A stretch of DNA of 57,329 nt from Caryophanales bacterium UBA1744 (lineage in GTDB: Bacteria; Bacillota_I; Bacilli_A; RFN20; CAG-826): contig DCHU01000081.1 in assembly GCA_002314915.1 (NCBI GenBank), positions 300-57,628 of the forward strand. The letters are read 5' to 3'. The translations under genes were made by a program, and so were the position numbers. Positions 25,839-34,355 of this stretch are shown piece by piece. Each line of letters begins with the position of its first letter. Within the stretch, counting starts at the first letter, position 1. The notes under the pieces are model-generated. The model did no database searches. It had not been told where the DNA came from and worked only from the letters and a program-made list of their open reading frames with translations.

Positions 25839-27710
25839 ATGGACTTTGACGTAATTGTTGTAGGTGGTGGACACGCAGGTGTAGAAGCCTGCCACGCAGC
25901 TGCTAAACTCGGCATGCGTACTCTTTTGTGCACCCTCAACAAGAAGATGATTGCCAACACCCCATGCAATCCTCATATCGGTGGTTCCGCAAAAGGAATC
26001 GTTGTCAGAGAGATTGATGCATTGGGCGGATTAATGGGCGTTGCAGCTGATTATAACCCTCTTCAAATCAAGATGCTCAATACAAGCAAAGGACCTGGTG
26101 TCCAGTGTTTGAGAGCGCAGGTTGATAAGGCTGGCTACCCTGCACATATGCAGGACCTTTTGGATCAAGTTCCAAATCTCACAATTAAGGAATGTGAGGT
26201 TAAGTCACTGCTTTATACCGAAGATACAGTATATGGAGTTGTAACAGAAACCGGCGAGGAGATTACCGCTAAGGCAGTAATTATCACAACTGGCACTTAT
26301 ATGGACTCAAACATTATTTCCGGCCTTTCGTCATACAAAGGTGGACCTGACGGAGAGAAGCCATCTATCGGACTCTCAGAGTGTTTGAAGCAGATGGGGA
26401 TTGATATTTTCCGTTTGAAGACAGGAACTCCTCAAAGAGTTAAGAAGAGCACTATCGATTTCTCCAACGCTGAAATCGAATATGGGATGGCTGGAGAACT
26501 CAATTTCTCTTTCACAAACCACAATTGCAGAACCATCGAGGAACAACTTCCTTGTTGGCTTATATATACAACTCCTGAGACACTCAGAATCATTAGAGAG
26601 AACTTGGATAAATCTGCAGTGTTTAACGGTATCATAACCGGCGCTGGACCAAGATATTGTCCTTCAATTGAATCCAAGGTTGTCCGCTTTGCGGATAAAG
26701 AAAGACATCAGTTATTCTTGGAGCCTGAGTACGAAGACGGAGAATCCATCTACATTCAGGGTTTCTCAACCGGCATGCCACATGACATCCAGGATCAACT
26801 TGTTCATTCCCTTCCAGGCCTTGAACATGCGGAGATTTTAAAATACGCATATCAGATTGAATACGATGCAGTAAGGCCTTTGCAGTTTGATGCAACTTTA
26901 AACATCAGGAAATACAAAGGATTATATGGAGCGGGCCAAATTCTTGGTACATCCGGCTATGAAGAGGCTGGCGGACTTGGAATTATGGCTGGTATCAATG
27001 CTGCCCTTTGGATTAAAGGAGAAGAACCTTTCATCTTGAGACGTGATGAAGCCTATATCGGTGTCATGATTGATGACCTTGTTACCAAAGGTACGGAAGA
27101 ACCATATCGTTTGATGTCTTCAAGAGCGGAATACCGCCTTCTTTTAAGACATGACAACGCAGATATCAGATTGACTGAGCACGCTCATAGAATCGGAATG
27201 ATTTCGGAAGATAGATATTCTGAATACTTGAAGAAACACGAAGAGATTGCAACTGTCATCAATGTTATGAAAGACAATATAGTTTCTGACAAAGAGGGTG
27301 TTGCTAAGTATTTGCAGGAGCACAACTATGACGATATCGCAATCGGACATAGAGGTTTGGAACTCTTAAAGAGACCTCATTTGACTTACAAAGGCATATA
27401 CCCATTCATGCCAGAACTCCAGGAATACCATCTGAACGATGATTCGATTTTGGCTCTTGAGACCAAGATTAAATATGAAGGATACATTAAGCGCGAGGCA
27501 GAAAATGCTAAATCAATGCTTAAGCTTGAGAAAATCGCTATTCCAGAAGATATGGATTATTCAAATATCAACGGTATGGCATTAGAGGCTAGAGAGAAAC
27601 TAGCAGCAGTTAAACCAAGGACCATTGGACAGGCAAGCCGTATTTCTGGCATTGACCCTTCCGATATAACCATTCTCGCATTAACATTAAGAAAGATGGG
27701 TCATATATGA
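25839..27710 (+). CDS. mnmG: tRNA uridine-34 carboxymethylaminomethyl modification enzyme MnmG (GidA)
   Basis: 623 residues, full length. FAD-binding motif G-G-G-H-A-G-V-E-A at the start, N-P-H-I-G-G-S-A-K-G family motif, and G-Q-I-L-G-T-S-G-Y-E-E-A. MnmG with MnmE modifies U34 of several tRNAs. It is followed by rsmG with an ATGA overlap, the usual Bacillus pairing. Unusually, it appears to be read from the suf operon, 3 bases after sufB; only AGGA is available as a ribosome binding site. Confidence 0.97.
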   Translation: MDFDVIVVGGGHAGVEACHAAAKLGMRTLLCTLNKKMIANTPCNPHIGGSAKGIVVREIDALGGLMGVAADYNPLQIKMLNTSKGPGVQCLRAQVDKAGYPAHMQDLLDQVPNLTIKECEVKSLLYTEDTVYGVVTETGEEITAKAVIITTGTYMDSNIISGLSSYKGGPDGEKPSIGLSECLKQMGIDIFRLKTGTPQRVKKSTIDFSNAEIEYGMAGELNFSFTNHNCRTIEEQLPCWLIYTTPETLRIIRENLDKSAVFNGIITGAGPRYCPSIESKVVRFADKERHQLFLEPEYEDGESIYIQGFSTGMPHDIQDQLVHSLPGLEHAEILKYAYQIEYDAVRPLQFDATLNIRKYKGLYGAGQILGTSGYEEAGGLGIMAGINAALWIKGEEPFILRRDEAYIGVMIDDLVTKGTEEPYRLMSSRAEYRLLLRHDNADIRLTEHAHRIGMISEDRYSEYLKKHEEIATVINVMKDNIVSDKEGVAKYLQEHNYDDIAIGHRGLELLKRPHLTYKGIYPFMPELQEYHLNDDSILALETKIKYEGYIKREAENAKSMLKLEKIAIPEDMDYSNINGMALEAREKLAAVKPRTIGQASRISGIDPSDITILALTLRKMGHI

Positions 27711-28402
27711 ATTACGAAGAACTCAAAGAACTAACTTCATCATTCCTCCCTTTATCTGATTCGCAGATTGAGGCATTTAAGAAATATGCCGTTTTACTTC
27801 GTGAGTGGAATGAGAAATTCAATTTGACTGCGATTACAGAAGAGAGTGAAGTGGTTGAAAAACATTTCTATGATTGCCTCCTCCCATTCAAATCAGTCAA
27901 ACTCGAAAATATCGACGCGTGCGATTTGGGCAGTGGTGCCGGATTCCCTGGCTTGGTGTTTGCAATTGCTATGCCAACTTGGAATATGACCCTTGTTGAT
28001 TCAACAAATAAAAAGTGCACGTTTTTGAGAGAAGCCGCAAAAGAACTCGGCTTAACTAATGTAACAGTCATTAGCGGCAGAGCAGAGGAACTAGGCATGA
28101 GAGGCAAGTTCGATCTTGTTAGTGCTCGTGCAGTCGCCCCTTTGTATCTTCTTCTCGAACTCGCAATGCCTCTTCTCAAAGTTAACGGAACATTCCTTTC
28201 TATGAAAGGTTCAAAAGCGGAAGAGGAAATCAAAGAAGCAAAAGAAGCCTTCCGTAAACTTGATTGCAAAGTTATTTCAATGAACACAGAGACACTCCCA
28301 AATGATGTCGGAACCAGATCCAACATCATCATTAAAAAGGTTAAAGAAACAAATAAAAAGTACCCAAGAACATGGGGAGAGATGCAAAAGCATCATCTTT
28401 AA
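27707..28402 (+). CDS. rsmG: 16S rRNA (guanine-527-N7) methyltransferase RsmG (GidB)
   Basis: 231 residues. N-terminal W-N-E-K-F-N-L-T-A-I, SAM-binding D-L-G-S-G-A-G-F-P-G, and V-S-A-R-A-V-A-P-L are typical of RsmG. It methylates G527 of 16S rRNA. It is translationally coupled to mnmG by the 4-base overlap. The parB-like gene follows 14 bases later with its own -10 box. Confidence 0.96.
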   Translation: MNYEELKELTSSFLPLSDSQIEAFKKYAVLLREWNEKFNLTAITEESEVVEKHFYDCLLPFKSVKLENIDACDLGSGAGFPGLVFAIAMPTWNMTLVDSTNKKCTFLREAAKELGLTNVTVISGRAEELGMRGKFDLVSARAVAPLYLLLELAMPLLKVNGTFLSMKGSKAEEEIKEAKEAFRKLDCKVISMNTETLPNDVGTRSNIIIKKVKETNKKYPRTWGEMQKHHL

Positions 28403-28404
28403 TT

Positions 28405-28410
28405 TACAAT
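28405..28410 (+). promoter_or_regulatory. -10 box (TACAAT), leaderless type
   Basis: TACAAT ends 6 bases before the ATG at 28417 and no ribosome binding site is present. The 18-base stretch ending in ATCTCC also occurs at the suf promoter. Confidence 0.5.
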
Positions 28411-28416
28411 ATCTCC

Positions 28417-29250
28417 ATGGCCAGAACCAAACTACCTTCAAACTGCAGTGAGATTTTTAAACGCTACACAAAGATTGGCGTTATAAACGATTTCGAAAAA
28501 GAATGTTCCAAGCACCCTTCAATTAGGGTCTCTTTGTCATTAATTGATGATAACAGATTCGTAAGGGACGCAGATGTTTCTACTGAGGTTGTCGAAAACT
28601 TTGCGGAAGCCGTTTCCAACAAAGGAACATTCGCGCCATTAGTACTGAGGAAAACGGCAAATAGATATGAGTTAGTTTGCGGTAGAAAGCGTTTGTACGC
28701 AGCAAAACGATTAAAATACTGGGACGTCCCGGCTTGGGTAATCGATGTCGATGATGAACAGGCCTTGCTCATGATTCTTGCTGATATTCGCGATCAGAAG
28801 GAATCTAACATAGTCGAGCTTGCCTATGTTTTCAAAGCGCTATTTGAAGATCACTCATATCCTCAAGCGGACATAGCGACCATTTCTCATCAATCAAGAT
28901 CACAAGTAACAAACACGATGAGAATACTTAAACTTCCATCATCTATCATACAGATGGTTTCTAGAGGGGAGATTAGTTATGGACACGCAAGAGCTGTAGA
29001 ACCACTCGATGAGAAGAGTCAGTTCCTTGCCGTTTCACTCATCAAAGATGAAAAGTTATCGGTTCGCGAAACTGAGGCTCTGGTGAAAAAACTTCAAGAG
29101 AACCCATCAGCGCTCGAGAAGCCTGTTGATGAGGTCCTAAAAGAGCTATTTGGCGCCGAATATGTCCACATACACAAGAACAACGTTGTCTTCTCATTCA
29201 ACAACGAGGAAGAACGTGACGCATTTATTGAGAGGTTGAAAAAATTATGA
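28417..29250 (+). CDS. parB: ParB/Noc-family protein with altered nucleotide-binding motifs
   Basis: 277 residues. A ParB/Srx-type N-terminal domain (about 35-115) with P-L-V-L-R-K and Y-E-L-V-C-G-R-K-R-L-Y-A-A-K is followed by a KorB-type helix-turn-helix region (about 125-180; Q-A-D-I-A-T-I-S-H-Q-S-R-S-Q-V-T-N-T-M-R, then G-E-I-S-Y-G-H-A-R-A). The CTP-binding motif normally G-E-R-R-x-R-A reads G-R-K-R-L-Y-A at about 89, and E-N-x-Q-R reads R-D-Q-K-E. The position after mnmG-rsmG is that of noc in Bacillus. The start at 28417 rejects an upstream in-frame extension inside rsmG. A ParA gene is not adjacent; the next gene overlaps by ATGA. Confidence 0.85.
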   Translation: MARTKLPSNCSEIFKRYTKIGVINDFEKECSKHPSIRVSLSLIDDNRFVRDADVSTEVVENFAEAVSNKGTFAPLVLRKTANRYELVCGRKRLYAAKRLKYWDVPAWVIDVDDEQALLMILADIRDQKESNIVELAYVFKALFEDHSYPQADIATISHQSRSQVTNTMRILKLPSSIIQMVSRGEISYGHARAVEPLDEKSQFLAVSLIKDEKLSVRETEALVKKLQENPSALEKPVDEVLKELFGAEYVHIHKNNVVFSFNNEEERDAFIERLKKL

Positions 29251-30314
29251 ACAGTTTCAAAGACTTAGAATTATTCTCAATCCAAATATCACAACCAGGC
29301 AAGAATTCAGACAAGGATTCCAATATGGTGTTTTCCGTTTGGAAAAGCGGCTATTACACAATTAGAACAACATCATTCGCAACGGTTGATGAAAGACCGA
29401 GTGGTTACTCCTACAAACTATCGCAAGAGGCTTTGGACAAGTTCGAAAAAATAACAAAGGAGTATACCGCCATCTTTAAGGATGTTCCGTCCGATAACCA
29501 CGTGGTTGGCGTTAAGAGTGTGGAGTACACGCTTTCAATCGATGGCAAATACGTTACAGGTAACTTCGCTGTTTTCCCTGAAGAGTTGATGGAAAGGGAA
29601 GACTTTACCGCAAAAGACAGAAAGAAGATGAAGTGGAACAACCATGTCGTCGACTTCTACAAGGAAATTTTGGAACTAGGAAGGGACATGGAAGCGTCGC
29701 ATCAGCTAACCTATGTACAGGAATCCGTAAAGGAACTTCATTATCTAAAACCATCAACGCGTTCTTATATTGATTCCTTTAAAAAAGGAATTGGAATTAC
29801 TGCCGCTGAATCCAAAACAAAAGATGCATTAATAAAACGCGCTATGAAAGAGGCGCTTGATGTAGAAAAGATTCCTTCAGGTAAGACGTTTGCCGATTTG
29901 GTTTCAGTTGTCAAAGAAGGAACGATTGATATGGCCCATAATTCTAAGAGCGATAGAGATTTTGATGTTGCTCATGGAAGACTTTGCAAGGCCATGTTAT
30001 CTGTCCTAGGCGAAGGCTATGACTATATTGAGGCAACAAGGATTGTGGATTACTTCTTTGTCTTATCGCTCCTTGTTTTAGATGAGATCCATACCGATGA
30101 ACAGGCATTGATGCTTCATTATCCTGTTACACCAGAACTACTTCTTAAGAAGTATGAGAACGCAACAAATGTTGAGTACACATTCTTCCAAAAAGATATG
30201 AGAACCCCGGTACCAAACGCAGTTATAGTTCCGGCATTATCTTTCTTGAATGCAATGAGATTCGATAGATTAAACGAATCACTAGAAGAAGATAAGCCTG
30301 TTGCTCAAGCGTAA
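29247..30314 (+). CDS. Hypothetical protein coupled to the ParB-like gene
   Basis: 355 residues; no family recognised. It has no signal peptide or clear membrane helix, so it is probably cytoplasmic. An N-terminal half of mixed strands and helices, rich in Lys and Tyr, leads to a helical C-terminal half (about 190-300) with a hydrophobic stretch Y-F-F-V-L-S-L-L-V-L around residue 270 that looks like a buried helix. The start overlaps the stop of the ParB-like gene (ATGA), so the two products are likely made together. A role in chromosome organisation is only a contextual guess. Confidence 0.75.
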   Translation: MNSFKDLELFSIQISQPGKNSDKDSNMVFSVWKSGYYTIRTTSFATVDERPSGYSYKLSQEALDKFEKITKEYTAIFKDVPSDNHVVGVKSVEYTLSIDGKYVTGNFAVFPEELMEREDFTAKDRKKMKWNNHVVDFYKEILELGRDMEASHQLTYVQESVKELHYLKPSTRSYIDSFKKGIGITAAESKTKDALIKRAMKEALDVEKIPSGKTFADLVSVVKEGTIDMAHNSKSDRDFDVAHGRLCKAMLSVLGEGYDYIEATRIVDYFFVLSLLVLDEIHTDEQALMLHYPVTPELLLKKYENATNVEYTFFQKDMRTPVPNAVIVPALSFLNAMRFDRLNESLEEDKPVAQA

Positions 30315-30316
30315 TC

Positions 30317-30344
30317 TTGCCAATTAAAAAACAAAGTGTAAAAT
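30317..30344 (+). promoter_or_regulatory. Promoter of the FMN riboswitch-ribU unit
   Basis: TTGCCA, 16-base spacer, TAAAAT. The predicted start coincides with the first strand of riboswitch helix P1. Confidence 0.6.
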
Positions 30345-30350
30345 ATCAAT

Positions 30351-30462
30351 TGCTTCAGGGTGACGATTGTTTCGTCGACTGGCGGTATAGCCCGCGAGCT
30401 CATAAGTGAGCATGAGTCTGGTGTAATTCCAGCGCCAACGGAAAGTCCGGATGTTAGAAGCG
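30351..30462 (+). ncRNA. FMN riboswitch (RFN element)
   Basis: The conserved core is clear: CAGGGTGA, then ACTGGCGGTATAGCCCGCGAGC, GGTGTAATTCCAGCGCCAACGG and AGTCCGGATG, closed by P1 GCTTC/GAAGC. It senses FMN, and its position fits control of the riboflavin transporter gene that follows. Confidence 0.96.
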
Positions 30463-30481
30463 GATTCCTTTTTGGATATCT

Positions 30482-30516
30482 AACCCCTGTAGCATGTTCT
30501 GTTCGGGGGTTTTATT
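30482..30516 (+). terminator. Riboswitch expression platform hairpin
   Basis: AACCCC pairs with GGGGTT and a T-rich tail runs up to the ribU ATG. The G-run is also the only candidate ribosome binding site for ribU, so the hairpin could both end transcription and hide the start. Confidence 0.65.
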
Positions 30517-30517
30517 T

Positions 30518-31219
30518 ATGGACATTACCAACATTATCATGCTTGTCGCTGTAGCGGTCTTATCTGTCGTCTCAGTTAAGCTTTACGGCAAGTTCTTCCC
30601 AGGAGGAAAGAAGAACTGGACAAGAATCATTGCAAGAACTGCAATCTTCGGTGCGATTTCGACAATCCTTTACGTTGTCCCAATCTTCCAGGTTAAATTG
30701 CCATTCTTACCATCATTCCTCTCTCTTCACTTTGACGAGATTCCGGTATTTGTCGCTGGATTCGCTTATGGCCCGCTAACCGCTGTAATCATTATTCTCG
30801 TCAAGACACTCATCAAATTGCCAATGACATCAACACTTTGTGTTGGTGAGTTTGCGGACTTTGTTTTCTCTGTCGCATTCATCGTCCCAGCAACAATCAT
30901 CTATAAGCGTATTAGAAACCTTAAAGGTGTTGCCATTGGTTTAGCTGTTTCTACAGCGTTACAGATTGTGGTTGCTACCGTATTGAACGTTTATGTAATG
31001 CTTCCTTTCTACATGACCGTCATGGGTCTTCCAGAAGCCGCAATCAAAGGAATGTGTCAGGCTGCGAATCCTGCTATCCTCACCCTTGTTCCAGATTGGA
31101 AGTGGGGATATGGACTTCTTGCGGTTGTGCCATTGAACGCTATCAAAGATGCAGTGGTTATCGCGGTAACATTCGTTGTTTATCGTTCGATTCACAAGTT
31201 GCTTAGATACGAGAAATAA
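30518..31219 (+). CDS. ribU: Riboflavin ECF transporter S component RibU
   Basis: 233 residues with about six hydrophobic helices. F-L-S-L-H-F-D-E-I-P-V-F-V-A-G-F-A-Y-G-P is the RibU signature; K-L-P-M-T-S-T follows in the next helix. It binds riboflavin and works with the shared EcfAA'T module, which is not in this window. The FMN riboswitch confirms the substrate. The start at 30518 is preferred to 30494, which lies inside the terminator hairpin. Confidence 0.95.
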   Translation: MDITNIIMLVAVAVLSVVSVKLYGKFFPGGKKNWTRIIARTAIFGAISTILYVVPIFQVKLPFLPSFLSLHFDEIPVFVAGFAYGPLTAVIIILVKTLIKLPMTSTLCVGEFADFVFSVAFIVPATIIYKRIRNLKGVAIGLAVSTALQIVVATVLNVYVMLPFYMTVMGLPEAAIKGMCQAANPAILTLVPDWKWGYGLLAVVPLNAIKDAVVIAVTFVVYRSIHKLLRYEK

Positions 31220-31228
31220 GCAGCAAAT

Positions 31229-31258
31229 AAGGTCACCGATTATTCGATGACCTTTTTG
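31229..31258 (+). terminator. Rho-independent terminator of ribU
   Basis: AAGGTCA...TGACCTT stem followed by TTTTT, 10 bases past the stop. Confidence 0.85.
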
Positions 31259-31274
31259 TTATGTCTATTGATTA

Positions 31275-32825
31275 TTAGAATCCGTAGATTTCTGAACTCT
31301 TGATTGTCTCGAGTTCATCATATGTGAGCTGGAGGACTGAACCGTGACGTTTTCCGCCATTGCCCCAGCTATAGTTAGAATACGTCTTCCATGAACCGTT
31401 TGAATTGTCGAAGTCTTCAATGTCCGTTGTAGAGAATGGGAGATAACCTCTGCCGGTGTTATAAGCATCTGCCATGACGCACCATTCTGGTGTTTCTGGA
31501 TCTTCCCAGTCGCATTTGTTGAATGGGAAGAGCTCTGGTCCTTCTAACTGTGTGTTGTTAAGAGCGACGCTTGCGGTTAATCCGAGTTCATCTAAGTCGC
31601 AAACCTTTTCCCAAGCATCTACGTCAAGGATGTTTTCGCTTCTCTGGATCAGGATTCCGCCTTCTTTATCAGGGTTGTCGCCGTCTTTTGTGATTGAGTA
31701 ATACCAATCGCCGACCTTTCTACAAGTAGCATCGATGATGTTTCTTGCTGAACCGTCTTTGTTCAATTGGTTGTCGACGAAGAGTCTTGGTGTACCGAAA
31801 TGTTTGAAGTCACGTGTGGTTGCACGATATACCGCGTCACCTTTGACTTTGATCTTATCGTTGTCCTTCTTCGTTAAGTCGTCGATATATGCGCTTGACC
31901 AGAAGATGACGTACTGACCGGTTTCGAAGTCATATGTCATTTCAGGTGCCCATGCCATGCCTGCGCCACCGTTTGGATATAAGTCTCCATCCAAACCTGC
32001 AGCTTCCGCAAGGATACCATCAGCAACTGGGATATAGCTTGGTTCGCCCCAGTCTGATAAGTCTGTTGTCTCCCAAAGGATTAAAGTGTGAGTTCCATTA
32101 ACTGTTGGGAATGTGTATCCGTGTGATGTGTTAGCCCAACCGCCATTTGAACCATCTGGGTTCTTTCTGTTGTTGATCTTCAAGTCTGTTGCGATGATGA
32201 AGAATCTGTCACCTTCAGGTGAACGATATACGAATGGGTCACGAACGCCCATTTCGCTTGCGGTGGATTTAAGAACAGCGTTGTTGTTGTTGAGAGGTGT
32301 GAAGTTGAATCCTTTTCCCTCATCAGCAAGAGACATATAAACCTGTTCGCCGTTAGCAGAACCTTCGCCCGTGAATGTAACCATGAGATAGCCTACGTAA
32401 TCATCATCTTCAGGGACTCCGCAATCTGCTAAGACTTTAACTGACTTTTCAATCATGCAGTACTGGCCGTCTTTAACAACTGTTGCAGTGAGTTTAACAT
32501 CTGCGTCGTTTGCCCAACGTGTGACTACACCAGGTGCCATTCCGTTTTCTTCTTCATCGGTGATAGTGTTTGTATCGCTGCTGTACCAAGTAATTTCAGC
32601 TCCGTCTAAAGAAGTTGGAAGATAAATGTTTCCTCTGATTGCGTCTGCATCTCTGATTTCGAGTTGTTCTGCATAGACTGCAGCGGTTTCTGCATCCATC
32701 TCTGGAAGATCTGGTCTCACAGGGCCGTTAGAACTGGTGCTTGGTGTTGGTTTGTTTCCACCTCCACAGGCCGTTAATGCCAAAATACCAAATGCTGCTA
32801 CTAAAAGTTTTCTTTTTGCTTTCAT
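31275..32825 (-). CDS. Glycoside hydrolase family 43 lipoprotein
   Basis: 516 residues. Lipobox L-T-A-C (Cys about 20) and a short Thr/Ser/Pro linker lead to an atrophied Ig-like domain (about 50-130; L-D-G-A-E-I-T-W-Y-S-S-D), then a five-bladed beta-propeller. Candidate GH43 residues are the Asp of G-V-R-D-P-F-V (base), the Asp of I-I-D-A-T (pKa modulator) and the Glu of L-E-G-P-E-L-F (acid); G-M-A-W-A-P-E-M is a strong family motif. Members are arabinanases, arabinofuranosidases or xylosidases; the exact specificity is not readable. AAGGAG lies 11 bases before ATG. It probably acts on the cell surface together with other plant-polysaccharide enzymes such as the GH3. Confidence 0.87.
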   Translation of the reverse strand: MKAKRKLLVAAFGILALTACGGGNKPTPSTSSNGPVRPDLPEMDAETAAVYAEQLEIRDADAIRGNIYLPTSLDGAEITWYSSDTNTITDEEENGMAPGVVTRWANDADVKLTATVVKDGQYCMIEKSVKVLADCGVPEDDDYVGYLMVTFTGEGSANGEQVYMSLADEGKGFNFTPLNNNNAVLKSTASEMGVRDPFVYRSPEGDRFFIIATDLKINNRKNPDGSNGGWANTSHGYTFPTVNGTHTLILWETTDLSDWGEPSYIPVADGILAEAAGLDGDLYPNGGAGMAWAPEMTYDFETGQYVIFWSSAYIDDLTKKDNDKIKVKGDAVYRATTRDFKHFGTPRLFVDNQLNKDGSARNIIDATCRKVGDWYYSITKDGDNPDKEGGILIQRSENILDVDAWEKVCDLDELGLTASVALNNTQLEGPELFPFNKCDWEDPETPEWCVMADAYNTGRGYLPFSTTDIEDFDNSNGSWKTYSNYSWGNGGKRHGSVLQLTYDELETIKSSEIYGF

Positions 32826-32942
32826 AATAGTAGTGGCTCCTTTATCCACTTAATGAATTTGTTTTCTCCATTATATCTATCGGACTTCTTTTAAAAAGGT
32901 GTTTCCGTGCAATAACCGCCAAATTGTCAATAATGTATATAA

Positions 32943-32956
32943 GGAAAACGCAAACT
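32943..32956. promoter_or_regulatory. Candidate catabolite-responsive element (cre)
   Basis: GGAAAACGCAAACT matches the CcpA consensus TGWAARCGYTWWCW at 12 of 14 positions. It lies about 120 bases upstream of the GH43 gene in a 241-base gap that otherwise holds the ferredoxin terminator and a likely -10 (TATAAT on the minus strand near 32872). Confidence 0.4.
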
Positions 32957-33014
32957 TATCAGTTTTTGCCTCGCATAATTATTGGATAACCAACAATTAT
33001 CACTGCATGAGAGC

Positions 33015-33050
33015 AATAAAAAAGCCCGCCAATAAGGTGGGCTGTTTTTA
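33015..33050 (-). terminator. Rho-independent terminator of the ferredoxin gene
   Basis: On the minus strand AGCCCACC-TTATT-GGCGGGCT (G-T pairs tolerated) is followed by a T-run. Confidence 0.85.
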
Positions 33051-33066
33051 TTAGTCTGCGCGGAGA

Positions 33067-33249
33067 TTATTCCTCTTCGATAGCAGCAACTGGGCATGTA
33101 GCGATGACTTCATCAACTGCATCTTCAGCTGGCTGAGCAACGACTTCTGACTTGCCTTCATCGTTGATTGTGAAGACATCTGCATAGACAGCAGCACAAG
33201 CGCCGCATCCGATGCATGCATCAGCATTAACTTTAACTTTTCTTGCCAT
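33067..33249 (-). CDS. fer: Ferredoxin, single [4Fe-4S] type
   Basis: 60 residues. Three Cys lie in C-I-G-C-G-A-C and the fourth in A-T-C-P-V-A-A-I, the pattern of monocluster Bacillus/Thermotoga-type ferredoxins; the position of a possible further Cys after the motif is occupied by other residues. It is a small cytoplasmic electron carrier. GGAGG precedes ATG. Fer also lies in this region of the chromosome in Bacillus. Confidence 0.95.
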   Translation of the reverse strand: MARKVKVNADACIGCGACAAVYADVFTINDEGKSEVVAQPAEDAVDEVIATCPVAAIEEE

Positions 33250-33354
33250 TTGTAATTCCTCCGAACTTACTATCGATTATAGAATACATACGTAGTTAGT
33301 CATAACTAATCTTTATAGTTTTATTCCGTTGTTTCTAAAGAAACCTTTTCAATG

Positions 33355-33360
33355 TAGAAT
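33355..33360 (+). promoter_or_regulatory. -10 box (TAGAAT), leaderless type
   Basis: TAGAAT ends 9 bases before the ATG at 33370; no ribosome binding site is seen. Confidence 0.4.
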
Positions 33361-33369
33361 ATTTATTGT

Positions 33370-33675
33370 ATGGAACAGACAAGAACAGAGAAGTGGAGAA
33401 AATACAGAGAGTCAATTAAGAAGCTCCCTGACCATAAATTTCCGCCTCACAACTCAAAGAACGAGAGAATGACAACTCCGGGAGATGAGGAAGCGATGAT
33501 GAATGCCACATCGGCACAATCCTTGGCTGTTGGTACATCAAAACCAAAGAGAAATGTTCTCTACGGCGCATATCTAAAGAAAATAAGAACAAAAAGAATA
33601 ATTAAGTATAGCGTTGCGGTAATACTTCTAGTATTATTCGTCGTGGCTTATTTTGTACTAGTGAAAGGAGCTTAG
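33370..33675 (+). CDS. Small single-pass membrane protein, unknown
   Basis: 101 residues: a charged N-terminal region of about 75 residues rich in Lys/Arg, then one hydrophobic helix (about 78-98; Y-S-V-A-V-I-L-L-V-L-F-V-V-A-Y-F) and a short tail. The positive residues before the helix predict the N-terminus inside. Two bases separate it from cmk, so it is the first gene of the cmk-der operon. No family was recognised. Confidence 0.7.
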   Translation: MEQTRTEKWRKYRESIKKLPDHKFPPHNSKNERMTTPGDEEAMMNATSAQSLAVGTSKPKRNVLYGAYLKKIRTKRIIKYSVAVILLVLFVVAYFVLVKGA

Positions 33676-33677
33676 TT

Positions 33678-34355
33678 ATGAACGAAAAAGTAATCTCAAT
33701 CGCAATCGATGGACCTGCAGCGGCAGGTAAATCAACTGTTGCTAAGTTGGTAGCTAAGGCTCTCAACTACACATATATCGACACAGGTGCAATGTACCGC
33801 GCAGTTACATATGCAGTGATCAAGGCTGGTTTAAACCCAGAAAACGAAGAAGAATCAGTAACGGTTCTTCCTGGAATGACTATTGACCTTTTGGAAGATG
33901 GAACAGTTCTCTGTAATGGCGAGGACGTTTCAAAGGTCATTAGAACGCCTATGGTTTCAAGCAAGGTCAGCTATATCGCCGCCATGAAGCCGGTAAGACT
34001 CGCTTTAGTCGATATGCAAAGAGCGATGTCCAATTCAAAATGCGTTGTTATGGACGGAAGAGATATTGGCACATATGTTTTGCCAAACGCTCAGGTTAAG
34101 ATCTTCCAAATCGCTTCGGTCGAATGCAGAGCGCAGAGAAGATATGATGAGAATCTTTCCAAAGGAATACCAACCACAATGGAAGATGTCATCGAAGACG
34201 TTAAGAAACGCGACTATATCGATTCACACAGAGCATTTGCTCCACTTAAGCCAGCAGATGACTCAGTTCAGTTAGACACATCCACTATGAATATTCAGCA
34301 AGTTGTGGATGCTATCTTAGCTATCGTCAAAGACAAAACGGGGGTAGGGGCATAA
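33678..34355 (+). CDS. cmk: Cytidylate kinase
   Basis: 225 residues. P-loop D-G-P-A-A-A-G-K-S-T, then Y-I-D-T-G-A-M-Y-R-A, V-M-D-G-R-D-I-G-T-Y-V and the R-D-Y-I-D-S-H-R lid region. It phosphorylates CMP and dCMP. AAAGGAG lies 8 bases before ATG. The stop shares a base with the der start (TAATG). Confidence 0.97.
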   Translation: MNEKVISIAIDGPAAAGKSTVAKLVAKALNYTYIDTGAMYRAVTYAVIKAGLNPENEEESVTVLPGMTIDLLEDGTVLCNGEDVSKVIRTPMVSSKVSYIAAMKPVRLALVDMQRAMSNSKCVVMDGRDIGTYVLPNAQVKIFQIASVECRAQRRYDENLSKGIPTTMEDVIEDVKKRDYIDSHRAFAPLKPADDSVQLDTSTMNIQQVVDAILAIVKDKTGVGA

